DNA of 64,000 nucleotides from Argyresthia goedartella (taxonomy: Eukaryota; Arthropoda; Insecta; Lepidoptera; Argyresthiidae). This document shows, piece by piece, positions 1-7,588 of the stretch (its first letter is position 1; each line of letters begins with the position of its first letter). The stretch covers positions 19,237,201-19,301,200 of the forward strand of contig OX463835.1 in NCBI GenBank assembly GCA_949825045.1. Direction: 5' to 3'. The notes beneath the pieces are model-generated. The model was not told the origin of the DNA and ran no database searches. It was given only the letters and a program-made list of their open reading frames with translations. The translations under genes and the position numbers were made by a program.

Positions 1-2
1 AT

Positions 3-458
3 TCTATACAAACCGATGATGTTTATAGTGATTTGAAATTACATTTTCATCAATACTTTGATACAAGTAATTATCCTGTAAACAACATTTATGGTATCCA
101 ACCAAGAAACAAAAAAGTACCAGGGTTATTTAAAGACGAGCTTGGTGGTCAAAATATAGAAGCGTTTATTGGTTTGCGATCCAAGCTTTACTGTATTAAG
201 ACAAGAAACGATGTAATTAAAAAAGCAAAGGGTGTCCAAAAAGCTGCAGTTCGCAGTTTAAATTTCTCAGAATATAAAAGAGTACTAAAGACTGGGGAAT
301 TAATTCGCAAAAAAAATGTATTTTTTAAATCACTGCGACATCAGTTATTTACCCAGGAACTATGTAAAGTAGCGTTATCATCTAACGATGATAAACGGAT
401 AATTTTAAAGAATAAGATAGAAACAATGTCATGGGGACATTTCGAATCATTGTTTTAG
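3..458 (+). CDS. Protein-primed DNA polymerase B, C-terminal part (Maverick 1)
   Basis: The open frame enters from the left edge and ends at 458, giving about 151 C-terminal residues. It matches the polymerase tail of Maverick/adintovirus elements: the short motif KVPGLFKDELGG, a lysine-rich stretch, and an end around SSNDDKRIILKNK followed by SWGH. The same tail recurs at 33264-33596 in the second copy, where the upstream polymerase motifs are visible, which fixes the identity. In these elements PolB replicates linear DNA using a terminal protein. No internal stops are present here. The catalytic palm motifs lie to the left of the window. Confidence 0.85.
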   Translation, partial: SIQTDDVYSDLKLHFHQYFDTSNYPVNNIYGIQPRNKKVPGLFKDELGGQNIEAFIGLRSKLYCIKTRNDVIKKAKGVQKAAVRSLNFSEYKRVLKTGELIRKKNVFFKSLRHQLFTQELCKVALSSNDDKRIILKNKIETMSWGHFESLF

Positions 459-1418
459 TTAGTCTTAGTATAATTACTAATTTTAAGTGAAGTGATGTCA
501 AATTATTAGCAATAAACACATAAAACGTATAACTCGTTTTTTTTATTTTTTTATAAACCCTCACCTCCAACTCATTGCAGTCTAGAAAGGTATACTTATA
601 TGGAACACGCTTACAATAACATTTTACCATGCGAGATGTAGAGCCACAACCAACTCAACCGCTATACCACAAAGGTTGTAACAGTTGTTACATAGAAGGA
701 TTATAGTAGTACATTTCATAATGGCTTGAAAAAAGCGTAGCTTAATAGATGACTACTTACATATCAAGCAAAAGAATTGCAAACTATTCACGTGTTTGAC
801 AAAAGTAAAGATTCTAGAGGTAAGGTCGAGTTCATTAATATATAGGGTGTTGGGAATGAAATATGCAATCCTTAAGGGGGTGATAGCCGACACAATTCCG
901 AACAAATGTACATGGAAGGGTACATATTTATCTGAGCAAATTCTCATAGGTTTTATTGTAGAATCTGCTCAGATATTTATGAACCATTCCATGTAGATTC
1001 CATATTTGAAGCCTTGGATTTGCTCATATATTTATGAACTCGACTGTACTTACAAACCTTTACCTCGTCTCCGATTACTTACTTGTGGGAACAAGAATAT
1101 GACGTGAAAGTAATACTATTCTTGATATCAAATTAAAAACCTAACTTAGGCGGCATTGTTGTAATGTGACTCCAAAATGCATTTACCTTCTTTGATGAGC
1201 AAATGAACATGCATCATTCCATCGCAAAAAGTGCACTTGATCACACATAAATCTGCTACTCTCAAGCATTGCAAGAACTTAGCTCAGGTATGTTTTACTT
1301 TAATTTCTTTATTTATACTTTAACACCATTAGCCTCGACCAGGGATGTGAGTCTCGTATAGAATTGTGTGTCAGTAGCTAATAGCCAGGGCGCAAAAAAA
1401 AAAAAAAAAAATAAGTAA

Positions 1419-1750
1419 CCTGTTTTGACTTGAGCACGGTGTTGGTCGAGACGCGCCGCGCGGGCTACAAATAAACAGGGTTTTGCGCTCTCGATATAGC
1501 TATCGCTGTCTTTTTAATACCTGGGTGACTAGTCGCATACGGCCGCGGCTAAGAGCGGGGTACAAGAAAACTTGTTTTGACTTGTCGGCGATGTGTTGAG
1601 AAGCGCCGCGCATGCTATTAACAAAATAATTTCGGACCCGTTATTAGCTGCTGCCGTACGCGACTCCCTGTCCTGTACGTGACTCGCGGCCCAGAGTGAT
1701 GCGCTTGCGCGGTGGGCGCGGTGGGTGTAAAATATCAAACATATGAAAAC
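1419..1750. repeat. CpG-rich block with a diverged direct duplication
   Basis: In an otherwise AT-rich element this stretch is markedly GC/CpG-rich. A segment starting TGTTTTGACTTG near 1420 recurs near 1569, each followed about 25-30 bases later by a GCGCCGCGC core, so it is a diverged duplication about 150 bp apart. It lies upstream of the small + strand ORF and could be a promoter region or an inserted repeat. No credible coding frame was seen. The remainder of 459-1863 holds only AT-rich sequence, a poly-A run near 1394, and the splice acceptor at 1851-1862. Confidence 0.45.
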
Positions 1751-1850
1751 ACTGCTTGCATCCATAGTAAAGTAGCAAGGAGGGTAATGTTAATGTAAGT
1801 GTGGTCTACACCACCGCTTTTATTTTATTTTAACTTAAGTATTTATTTTT

Positions 1851-1862
1851 TATTGTTCACAG
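1851..1862 (+). promoter_or_regulatory. Probable 3' splice acceptor in the leader of the small + strand ORF
   Basis: A pyrimidine-rich run ending in CACAG lies one base before the ATG at 1864. The homologous ORF in the second Maverick (ATG at 34238) also has a pyrimidine tract ending TTTTACAG three bases before its ATG. Retention of an acceptor at the same place in two diverged copies suggests a spliced 5' leader. The donor was not located. Confidence 0.5.
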
Positions 1863-1863
1863 G

Positions 1864-2301
1864 ATGTCATCAAACAGCTTGAACAACCCCTTCTACTACG
1901 CCCAAAATATTTTAGAGGGTTTTGACAGCGAAGACGAAGAAATACGACAACCTTTTATATCTCCACCTCCTCCATTATCGGCATACAGTCCGCCACCACC
2001 ACCACCACCACCACCACCACCACTACCACAACTAACCCCCTACTGCACTTCACCACCAAACAATGCGAAGAAAGAATCGAAGAAGCGGGGGTTAGAAGAT
2101 GAGGGCTCATACGTGGTGGTAAAAAAAGCGCGCAAAGGGTTGCGTCTAATAAAGATCGAGGTTTATGACCTGACCGATAAAACAAATAGTGACCTGTATC
2201 TGAAAGCGCAACACGTGGTTGTGGATGGGCTGGATGATGTCCTGGATATGACAGAGAATGTTATTAAAAAAATTTCAAAAACAATAAGTGATACGTATTA
2301 A
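1864..2301 (+). CDS. Conserved small Maverick protein of unknown function, proline-rich
   Basis: A 145-aa protein. An acidic N-terminus (SEDEEIRQP near residue 30) is followed by a proline tract of about 10 residues (from a CCA repeat near 1990-2020) and a basic patch KKSKKRG. The C-terminal third is conserved in the second Maverick (34238-34600): LIKIE, then V-D or V-V-D, then a leucine/isoleucine helix ending KKISK. I do not recognise the family. Conservation of its C-terminal helix, its place between PolB and the convergent - strand genes, and a shared upstream splice acceptor argue that it is a real gene. The N-terminal proline tract is not shared and probably varies freely. Confidence 0.65.
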   Translation: MSSNSLNNPFYYAQNILEGFDSEDEEIRQPFISPPPPLSAYSPPPPPPPPPPPLPQLTPYCTSPPNNAKKESKKRGLEDEGSYVVVKKARKGLRLIKIEVYDLTDKTNSDLYLKAQHVVVDGLDDVLDMTENVIKKISKTISDTY

Positions 2302-2339
2302 TTGTTTATTAATACGTATCACTAATAGTTTTTGAAATT
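2271..2339. terminator. Large inverted repeat between the convergent gene blocks
   Basis: Arms at 2271-2302 and 2308-2339 are 32 nt each with two mismatches and a 5-nt loop; the inner 16 bp are perfect. The left arm contains the last codons and stop of the small + strand ORF. It lies at the point where + and - transcription converge, so a bidirectional transcript-end or RNA-processing structure is plausible; a replication role is possible. The second copy has a smaller inverted repeat (TTTTATTTA / TAAATAAAA) around 34590-34618, also overlapping the stop. Confidence 0.55.
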
Positions 2340-2522
2340 ATGATCTATTGTTACCGTGTAATAAACTTGTTATCATAGTGTTTTTGTGAGTTTAGTTAGT
2401 TATTTAGTTGTAATTACATTTTCTACATGAAAATAAAAATATTTTTCTTAAAATTCTTGTTTTTTTCTTATCCGCTTTGCATAACTATTAGGAGTAGTTA
2501 ATCAATTAAAAAAGTGGTTATT

Positions 2523-3089
2523 TCAAAATACACCTTTATTAAATTGATACTCTTCCATCCAATTTCGTATAAGTAATACATGTTTTAATGCACATATTTT
2601 TTTGTGATTTATACACATCAAATCATTAAATTTAAGAATAGGATGATCCCACCAAACATCACCATTGACATGAATATTAGACTTAACATTATTATTATTA
2701 TTCTTATATCTTATTTCATCGAGAGTTTTTAAATTAGGACAACCCATTTCCTCAATATTAGTCACATTACAATCGATACAAAAATCCTTTACCCACTGGA
2801 TTTTTTCATTACCCTTCACAAATATTTCACAATTTTGTAGATATGGTTTTACAACTTTTTTGAACACGTGCATGTCAATAAATCCTTCTCTCCAGTAAAT
2901 ACCTCGATTTCTCTCAATCCAATTAACATGTTTTTTTTCAGCAGGTGTTAAAGATGAATAAGCAAAAGGTGGCTTAACTAAAAACATTTGTGTATAGTTG
3001 TTAGTAGCTAATGCGAATTCCTTCACGATAAAATCATTTTTATAGTCTTTGAATCCTTGCAAATCAACCACTAAGTATTGTTTCATCAT
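2523..3089 (-). CDS. Putative RNase H-fold/DEDDh exonuclease-like Maverick protein
   Basis: 188 aa, starting at the first of two adjacent ATGs. The start overlaps the stop of the capsid-like gene by ATGA. Visible features: N-terminal VVDLQGF, FIVKE at residues 24-28, KPPF, a VKPYL block followed by FVKGNEKIQWVKDF, and a C-terminal Cys/His-containing segment (MCINHKKICAL). Insect genomes contain many relatives of this type. The layout resembles a DEDDh exonuclease or Maelstrom-like fold, but the first acidic pair reads D-x-Q here, so catalysis is uncertain. A decayed homologue lies at 36000-36463. The function call is an inference from motif layout only. Confidence 0.5.
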   Translation of the reverse strand: MMKQYLVVDLQGFKDYKNDFIVKEFALATNNYTQMFLVKPPFAYSSLTPAEKKHVNWIERNRGIYWREGFIDMHVFKKVVKPYLQNCEIFVKGNEKIQWVKDFCIDCNVTNIEEMGCPNLKTLDEIRYKNNNNNVKSNIHVNGDVWWDHPILKFNDLMCINHKKICALKHVLLIRNWMEEYQFNKGVF

Positions 3090-4294
3090 GATATTTTCTT
3101 TACAATGCTCGTCAAAGGTTTATATTCAATCAAACAGTCGTTTATTATAAGACAGTAGGCACTAGTTTTAGCAGGTATTTCAGCTGTGGATTCAATTTCC
3201 ACACGTACATCTACTGGTCCAGTTTTAAGAGTTTCGTTTTGACGACAACAGTCAATTACAAATAAAGGTGCTTTAGTTTTGAACTCAGATGGACTAAGCA
3301 ACGGTTCACTCCGACGACCGTAATACGACTGTTGAAAGTTTATATATGCTTCATATATTAACGAGAACTTATCATGATTGAAATCCGTATTTAAACTCTC
3401 ATACGGATAATATACAGAATTAAGTAATACTTTAACATCACGTAGATTACAGTGATCGAATCGAGAAGCATCGACTGATCCGTTATTTCTCCGATTGGTT
3501 TGTAATCCTATTATTACATAGCGTGGCTTTTCTAATTGTGATGAAGTTTTTATTGCCCATGTATGTTTCGTAGTATTTGGTAAGAGTGGGTATTCATATA
3601 GATCCCAATTTCTAAACGAGATATTAATAGAACGATCTTTTTCCAAATATTTTAGTAAGTTGATTCTTTCTCTGTCTGATACCTTGATATGTGGGATTCG
3701 CCATAGTATTTTAGTAAGATCAAACTTTTCTAAAACTTCGTTGGTACTAAGCTGCATGGAATTCAAATTAGTATTACTTCTCAAAAGAACTAGTTCATGT
3801 TTACAATTGATCATTATTTTCTTATAGTCTTCAGCGAATCCTAAGATTTTGTTGAGTGGAATGTTAGCTGCGAAAGTTCCTCCTTTTACCTTGTTGCTAT
3901 CAACACTCCACCCCCAATTCTTGTTAGCATTGTTTTCCAACTCACTTAATGACAATAAAGACTTCATAGTTGTTGTGACACCCACATTTTTTACCTTGTC
4001 TATCTCAACTCCGTTTAACTCATATCGAATATCTTGGAAAAGGAATAGAAATGGATTATTTGTAAAATCCACGGATGGCATTACTTCTTTGGTAGAACTG
4101 TTAGTGACCTTAAGTGACCCTTCGATATAAAGTGAACTTTCGGATGGCAAAAGGTATAGATCTTGTTGATTGACAGGTATGCGGATTTCATCATTATTGT
4201 TGAAGCTGGCGATGTACGGTTTGTATGAATGAAACTGATAATTTTCGATACTATTATCGTATGTTAAAGGTTCCGATATGTTTAAAATATTCAT
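3086..4294 (-). CDS. Major capsid-like protein (F54H12.2-like family) of Maverick 1
   Basis: 402 aa, intact. It belongs to the family often labelled F54H12.2-like in animal genomes, carried by Maverick/adintovirus elements; its place in the virion gene block suggests a jelly-roll capsid subunit. Recognisable blocks are RIPVNQQDLYLLPSES, a region rich in beta-type segments, FRNWDLYEYPLLP, and a C-terminal IEYKPL. The second copy keeps the C-terminal half (36460-37226) with the same blocks. The start codon overlaps the stop of the 46-codon ORF (ATGA) and the stop overlaps the next start (ATGA). The alternative is a minor virion protein; no fold could be computed. Confidence 0.65.
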   Translation of the reverse strand: MNILNISEPLTYDNSIENYQFHSYKPYIASFNNNDEIRIPVNQQDLYLLPSESSLYIEGSLKVTNSSTKEVMPSVDFTNNPFLFLFQDIRYELNGVEIDKVKNVGVTTTMKSLLSLSELENNANKNWGWSVDSNKVKGGTFAANIPLNKILGFAEDYKKIMINCKHELVLLRSNTNLNSMQLSTNEVLEKFDLTKILWRIPHIKVSDRERINLLKYLEKDRSINISFRNWDLYEYPLLPNTTKHTWAIKTSSQLEKPRYVIIGLQTNRRNNGSVDASRFDHCNLRDVKVLLNSVYYPYESLNTDFNHDKFSLIYEAYINFQQSYYGRRSEPLLSPSEFKTKAPLFVIDCCRQNETLKTGPVDVRVEIESTAEIPAKTSAYCLIINDCLIEYKPLTSIVKKIS

Positions 4295-4431
4295 TTTATA
4301 ATTTTTAGTAATTTTAAAAAAATTTTATTTTCTTTCGACAGATTTCTTTGACGAGATGGTTTTTTCGTTATTTCTCGAGTGATACTAGATCGTTTTGGTG
4401 GTTGTGCAGGCTTTTTATTGAAATCAATCAT
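4291..4431 (-). CDS. Small basic ORF (46 codons) wedged between penton-like and capsid-like genes
   Basis: A 46-codon frame from the ATG at 4431 to a TGA at 4291-4293. It begins MIDFNKKP and is rich in Lys, Arg and Pro, with an IFLKLLKI hydrophobic tail. The ATG overlaps the penton-like stop and its TGA overlaps the capsid-like start, both as ATGA. The frame stays open about 20 codons upstream of the ATG inside the penton-like ORF. The size and charge recall small core or cement peptides of DNA viruses, but no family is recognised. The corresponding part of the second Maverick is deleted, so conservation cannot be tested here. Confidence 0.5.
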   Translation of the reverse strand: MIDFNKKPAQPPKRSSITREITKKPSRQRNLSKENKIFLKLLKIIK

Positions 4432-5099
4432 CTTTTCTTCAGGTGTAAATAGAGCTGGATCCCTTCTTTCCGGAAATTTATTAGATCGTTATTACCATCC
4501 AATATTCTAATAGTGATATTGTTCACACTCGTATGATTAACAGGAAAGTAAATAATATTTTTTGGGGTTTCTATAATTCTATAGCCTGGTGGTACGTTAG
4601 GCGCAAATTCATATATAATATGACTTGGTTCTCCGTTCACAAAAGATCCGCTTACGATATCACATTCGATTCGTACTATGGTTGTGGGTAGAATGCTGAT
4701 AGGAAAGTGCGAGTCATGCCATATATTGCTTTTTAACATCTCTTTCCCAAAACCTAAAATAGATCCAATAGAATTTTCTCTTTCAAAATGAATATCTTTA
4801 GAACAAAACAATTTTGTTGTTAAGGTATTATTGTTGCAGGTTAATTTTAAATCACAGTCTTTCACATTTTGTTTTAGAAAATCATTTATATCTTCAAGTT
4901 CATAGGAACCTTCAGGTATTTTAACATTTTCATCTTTACCATAGGAGAATGTATTGTTTCTATCATCTATATTTGGGATAGAATTAAATGTTGAAAAATA
5001 TAAAAGACCACATTCATAATTGCTATTGAGCTGCAAAGGTGGTGAATAGTATGTTGATAGAAAAGAATCATTTCCCGTAATAGATACTGTAAAGGACAT
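4428..5099 (-). CDS. Penton-like minor capsid protein of Maverick 1
   Basis: About 223 aa from the ATG at 5099 (MSFTVSI); an in-frame GTG 18 nt upstream is less likely as a start. The N-terminal pattern (TVSITGNDS, then PPLQL and YECGL) and the order protease, penton, capsid match the single-jelly-roll penton of adintoviruses and Mavericks. Mid-protein EGSYELEDINDFL is a typical block in this family. The stop TGA overlaps the ATG of the next small ORF. No counterpart survives in the second copy. Confidence 0.62.
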   Translation of the reverse strand: MSFTVSITGNDSFLSTYYSPPLQLNSNYECGLLYFSTFNSIPNIDDRNNTFSYGKDENVKIPEGSYELEDINDFLKQNVKDCDLKLTCNNNTLTTKLFCSKDIHFERENSIGSILGFGKEMLKSNIWHDSHFPISILPTTIVRIECDIVSGSFVNGEPSHIIYEFAPNVPPGYRIIETPKNIIYFPVNHTSVNNITIRILDGNNDLINFRKEGIQLYLHLKKR

Positions 5100-5135
5100 G
5101 ATGACAGTGATCACCAAAGTTTTGATACACGTTTT

Positions 5136-5507
5136 TTATAAATGTTTACTCCAAAATTGACGTAAAAATTTTATACATAAATGTCCACAATTTGAAGTGT
5201 TGTACGTCTGATACTGATTAAAGTTATAACAAATATTAACGTTTTGTAAATAATTTAAAAGTTCAAGTGGTGGTCTCAGATCACCAAAACTATCAAAATA
5301 TTCACAGTAGTTATTTATTTTTGCGTAAGCTACCCAATGAGTTCCAGGTCTATCTGAACTGTCTAAGTTAACAACTGCACATTCATATTTATATGTTTTT
5401 TCCGGAAGTCCATCCCTCATGAACACGCCTCGAAAAAACGGAATTTCCAATGTGAAGTCAATGATGTCCAGATTAGATAGTGGGCGAGATGGTAGCCTTT
5501 TCCTTAG
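5136..5507 (-). CDS. Adenain-like cysteine protease, probably made by -1 frameshift from the PLA2 ORF
   Basis: Catalytic landmarks of the adenovirus-type (C5) protease are present: His in GTHWVAY, Asp in YFDSFG, and Gln then Cys in QTYNTSNCGHLC. The first ATG of the frame is in FRGVFMRDG, yet sequence I recognise as conserved in this family (RPLSNLDIIDF, then EIPFFRGVF) lies upstream of it. That sequence is open back to 5507, inside the slippery heptamer of the upstream ORF. In adenoviruses this enzyme matures virion proteins. The frame is short (about 123 codons from the slip site) compared with roughly 200 for adenain, so it may depend on fusion to the upstream protein. Confidence 0.8.
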   Translation of the reverse strand, partial: LRKRLPSRPLSNLDIIDFTLEIPFFRGVFMRDGLPEKTYKYECAVVNLDSSDRPGTHWVAYAKINNYCEYFDSFGDLRPPLELLNYLQNVNICYNFNQYQTYNTSNCGHLCIKFLRQFWSKHL

Positions 5508-6229
5508 TTTTTTGTCTGACGAACAAACAATCCTTCACCTTTTTTATATGGTTTTATATAAAGACCTTTACCAATTGCAATAGATTCCATCATTTTATTA
5601 TGACGTTCGGATTCTTGTATTTTTTTTTTAGTTGATTGGTAATCGTTAACAGCTTTCGCTATACCAGCCGCACCGCCAGCTAATGATCCCAATGCTGAGA
5701 GTCCCGCAAATATCGGAATAAGAGGTAATATTCCACCAGTTTTTGGTATTGGTATAATTCTAGGTAGTTTCACTTGACAATTTTTTGGGAAACATTTTTT
5801 TGCTGCTAAATACATATATTTGATTGCAGATTTATTGCTCTTAGGTTTATATTTTTTTAATTTCGCTGTCAAACCTTTAACAATTTTTTTGAAGTGTTTA
5901 ACACCACCTCCTACTTTGACCTTAGTTTTCATCACTTTATTAACGAGCCAAGAAGCGATTTTTTCTCCTTTACTAGCATCTTTGGATCGCATCCGTTTCT
6001 TTGCCATATCGATTAATTGAATGTCAGCCTGTCTTCGATCTTCACTATTATTAGAAATGTATGCAATATCGTGTTGCATACAAGCGTTATCTAATTTGTT
6101 AACCCCCCTTTCTCCTCTGGCTAAACGTTTCCGTAAGCGTGTACCTGGACCACAGTACTGATAACCAGGTATATGTAACTCGAAAGGTAAATTATTTATT
6201 AAACTGTTAACAAGTCCTTCACTTTTCAT
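5504..6229 (-). CDS. Parvovirus-type phospholipase A2 / pVI-like minor capsid protein
   Basis: Start at the ATG 6229 (MKSEGLV); an in-frame GTG 9 nt upstream is less likely. Residues about 20-65 form a parvoviral VP1-type PLA2 domain: the calcium loop in CGPGTRL and the catalytic pair in ACMQHDIAY. A strongly basic stretch follows, then a glycine/alanine-rich hydrophobic segment around GLSALGSLAGGAAG as in adenovirus pVI-like proteins, and a terminal GLYIKPYKKGEGLF repeat-like motif. In related elements that last motif directly precedes the protease domain in one protein (from memory of the family), which fits the frameshift signal here. The likely role is membrane breach during entry. Confidence 0.75.
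   Translation of the reverse strand: MKSEGLVNSLINNLPFELHIPGYQYCGPGTRLRKRLARGERGVNKLDNACMQHDIAYISNNSEDRRQADIQLIDMAKKRMRSKDASKGEKIASWLVNKVMKTKVKVGGGVKHFKKIVKGLTAKLKKYKPKSNKSAIKYMYLAAKKCFPKNCQVKLPRIIPIPKTGGILPLIPIFAGLSALGSLAGGAAGIAKAVNDYQSTKKKIQESERHNKMMESIAIGKGLYIKPYKKGEGLFVRQTKN
5507..5513 (-). promoter_or_regulatory. -1 ribosomal frameshift heptamer A AAA AAC, directly before a TAA stop
   Basis: Read in the frame of the PLA2 ORF the - strand is ACA AAA AAC TAA. This contains the canonical X XXY YYZ heptamer A AAA AAC, the type used at the MMTV gag-pro junction, with the zero-frame stop as the next codon. Slipping back one base continues as CTA AGG AAA, which is exactly the protease frame and stays open to 5136. 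A downstream pseudoknot was not assessed. A simple one-base indel in the six-A run would give the same picture. Confidence 0.6.
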
Positions 6230-6282
6230 TATCCACACATTAATGTTAATAATACAAAGATCCTTATTCTTTTATATTCATA

Positions 6283-7215
6283 CTAATGTACTAAATCACA
6301 TTTTTTTATCCAACTGTTTTCATTCTCACCTAACCCTAACCATTTTACAAATAGTTTATTACCCTTTCTTTTGAGAACTCTTTCAATCAAATACATATTA
6401 GCATGTTTTGTTTTAAGAAGTTCTTTTTCATAAAAACAACCTTTAATTAAGTTTTGTCTTTTATCTTGTAAATTATAGGTTATGGGGTTAGTTTTATTAA
6501 TACTTTTAATAACAAATATTTCTGTAGACCAATTTGGTGTATATCCTTTATCAAAACAACTTTTATATTTGCTCACACGCACGTGATCACCCACTTTTAA
6601 ATTATTATTGTTTTGGGGTGGTAATTTCTTTTGAGACTTTAATATGTTGTTTGCAACAATACTCGTATTCTGTTGATTTACGTCTATTGGCTTAAATCCA
6701 ATCGTTCTATGTTTAGAAGCATTGTATGTATTAATCACGTTCTTTATGGGGTCACCTAACCATTTATAATTACCAGCCATACTGAAATGCTTATATAATT
6801 TGGTTTTTAGAGTTCTAATTAATCTTTCAACAATTGAAGCTTTTTTTACTGAAAATGAGGAGTAATGGTTAATATCATACAATTTCATAAGTTTCTGAAA
6901 GTTTTGGTTATAAAACTCTGTTCCTTGATCAGTTTGCAAATTAGTAGGTGATCTTCCACTTTTTAGTATATCATGGAAAGAAGACACAACATCCATCATC
7001 GATTTCGTTTTAAGTGGTTTTACCCATGCAAATTTTGAGAAAGCATCTATGATAACCAAAATAAACTTATGTCCTCTATTTTGATGGGAAAACGATCTAA
7101 TATCTATTAAATCAGCTTGCCACAAATCATCTATTCCTTTTAAGACCACATGTCTACGTAGAAAATTTCTACGTGCTTGTTTATGAATCTCATCAACGAT
7201 TTGCTGTTTGCTCAT
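6283..7215 (-). CDS. Retroviral-type integrase with C-terminal chromodomain
   Basis: 310 aa. The rve core carries the D,D-35-E set: D in WQADLID, D in QTDQGTEF, E in SIVERLIRTLK. A C-terminal chromodomain-like stretch runs from YLIERVLKRK to the end, including FVKWLG and the tryptophan of SWI. This is the hallmark Maverick/Polinton integrase that inserts the linear genome. The ATG at 7215 follows the upstream stop by one base (TAG T ATG). All catalytic residues are intact. The gene is absent from the second Maverick. Confidence 0.88.
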   Translation of the reverse strand: MSKQQIVDEIHKQARRNFLRRHVVLKGIDDLWQADLIDIRSFSHQNRGHKFILVIIDAFSKFAWVKPLKTKSMMDVVSSFHDILKSGRSPTNLQTDQGTEFYNQNFQKLMKLYDINHYSSFSVKKASIVERLIRTLKTKLYKHFSMAGNYKWLGDPIKNVINTYNASKHRTIGFKPIDVNQQNTSIVANNILKSQKKLPPQNNNNLKVGDHVRVSKYKSCFDKGYTPNWSTEIFVIKSINKTNPITYNLQDKRQNLIKGCFYEKELLKTKHANMYLIERVLKRKGNKLFVKWLGLGENENSWIKKCDLVH

Positions 7216-7216
7216 A

Positions 7217-7522
7217 CTATTGTGATGTAACTTTCTTTAAAATATTGATGAGTTCGTCTTTTGTATAATAATTTGTAGTAAGTTTTACCACTAAGATATC
7301 AATTTCTTTTTTTAATGTTGTAAGTTCATCATGCATTTCATCCCGTGTTGGTATTAACTTTATCAATCTATCAACGTATGCTTTATTAACAGCTTCGTCC
7401 GAAGTTCGAGGTGATTTCAAACCTTTTAATCGAGCATGACGTAAATCTATATCACCCTCTATATTTTCCGATTGTCGCAATCGCTTATGTACGTGATGAC
7501 CAAATTTATCAATATTCATCAT
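7217..7522 (-). CDS. Small fiber-like Maverick protein
   Basis: 101 aa, starting at the first of two ATGs at 7522. It opens NIDKFGHHVHKRLR, and the middle reads ARLKGLKSPRTSDEAVNKAYVD, a pattern very like the glycine-loop and DA-NKAYVD repeats of phage tail fibers. The C-terminal half is heptad-like with charged residues, so a trimeric coiled coil is plausible. A homologue at 38613-38818 keeps both the NIDKFG start and the DAVNKEFVD motif. A virion spike or fiber stalk is my inference. Confidence 0.55.
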   Translation of the reverse strand: MMNIDKFGHHVHKRLRQSENIEGDIDLRHARLKGLKSPRTSDEAVNKAYVDRLIKLIPTRDEMHDELTTLKKEIDILVVKLTTNYYTKDELINILKKVTSQ

Positions 7523-7588
7523 AAGTGTGTTTACTGGATGAATGGTAATGATACACTGGTATAATCACACTGATTTGTAGATATTTAT

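Noticed and set aside
620..720. tRNA-like stretch on - (GTGGTATAGCGGTTGAG)
   Set aside because: It recalls an A box, but no B box or cloverleaf follows. I could not support a tRNA or SINE.
1955..2185. Long - strand frame rich in valine
   Set aside because: It is the antisense of the CCA (proline) repeat in the 1864-2301 ORF and has no other support.
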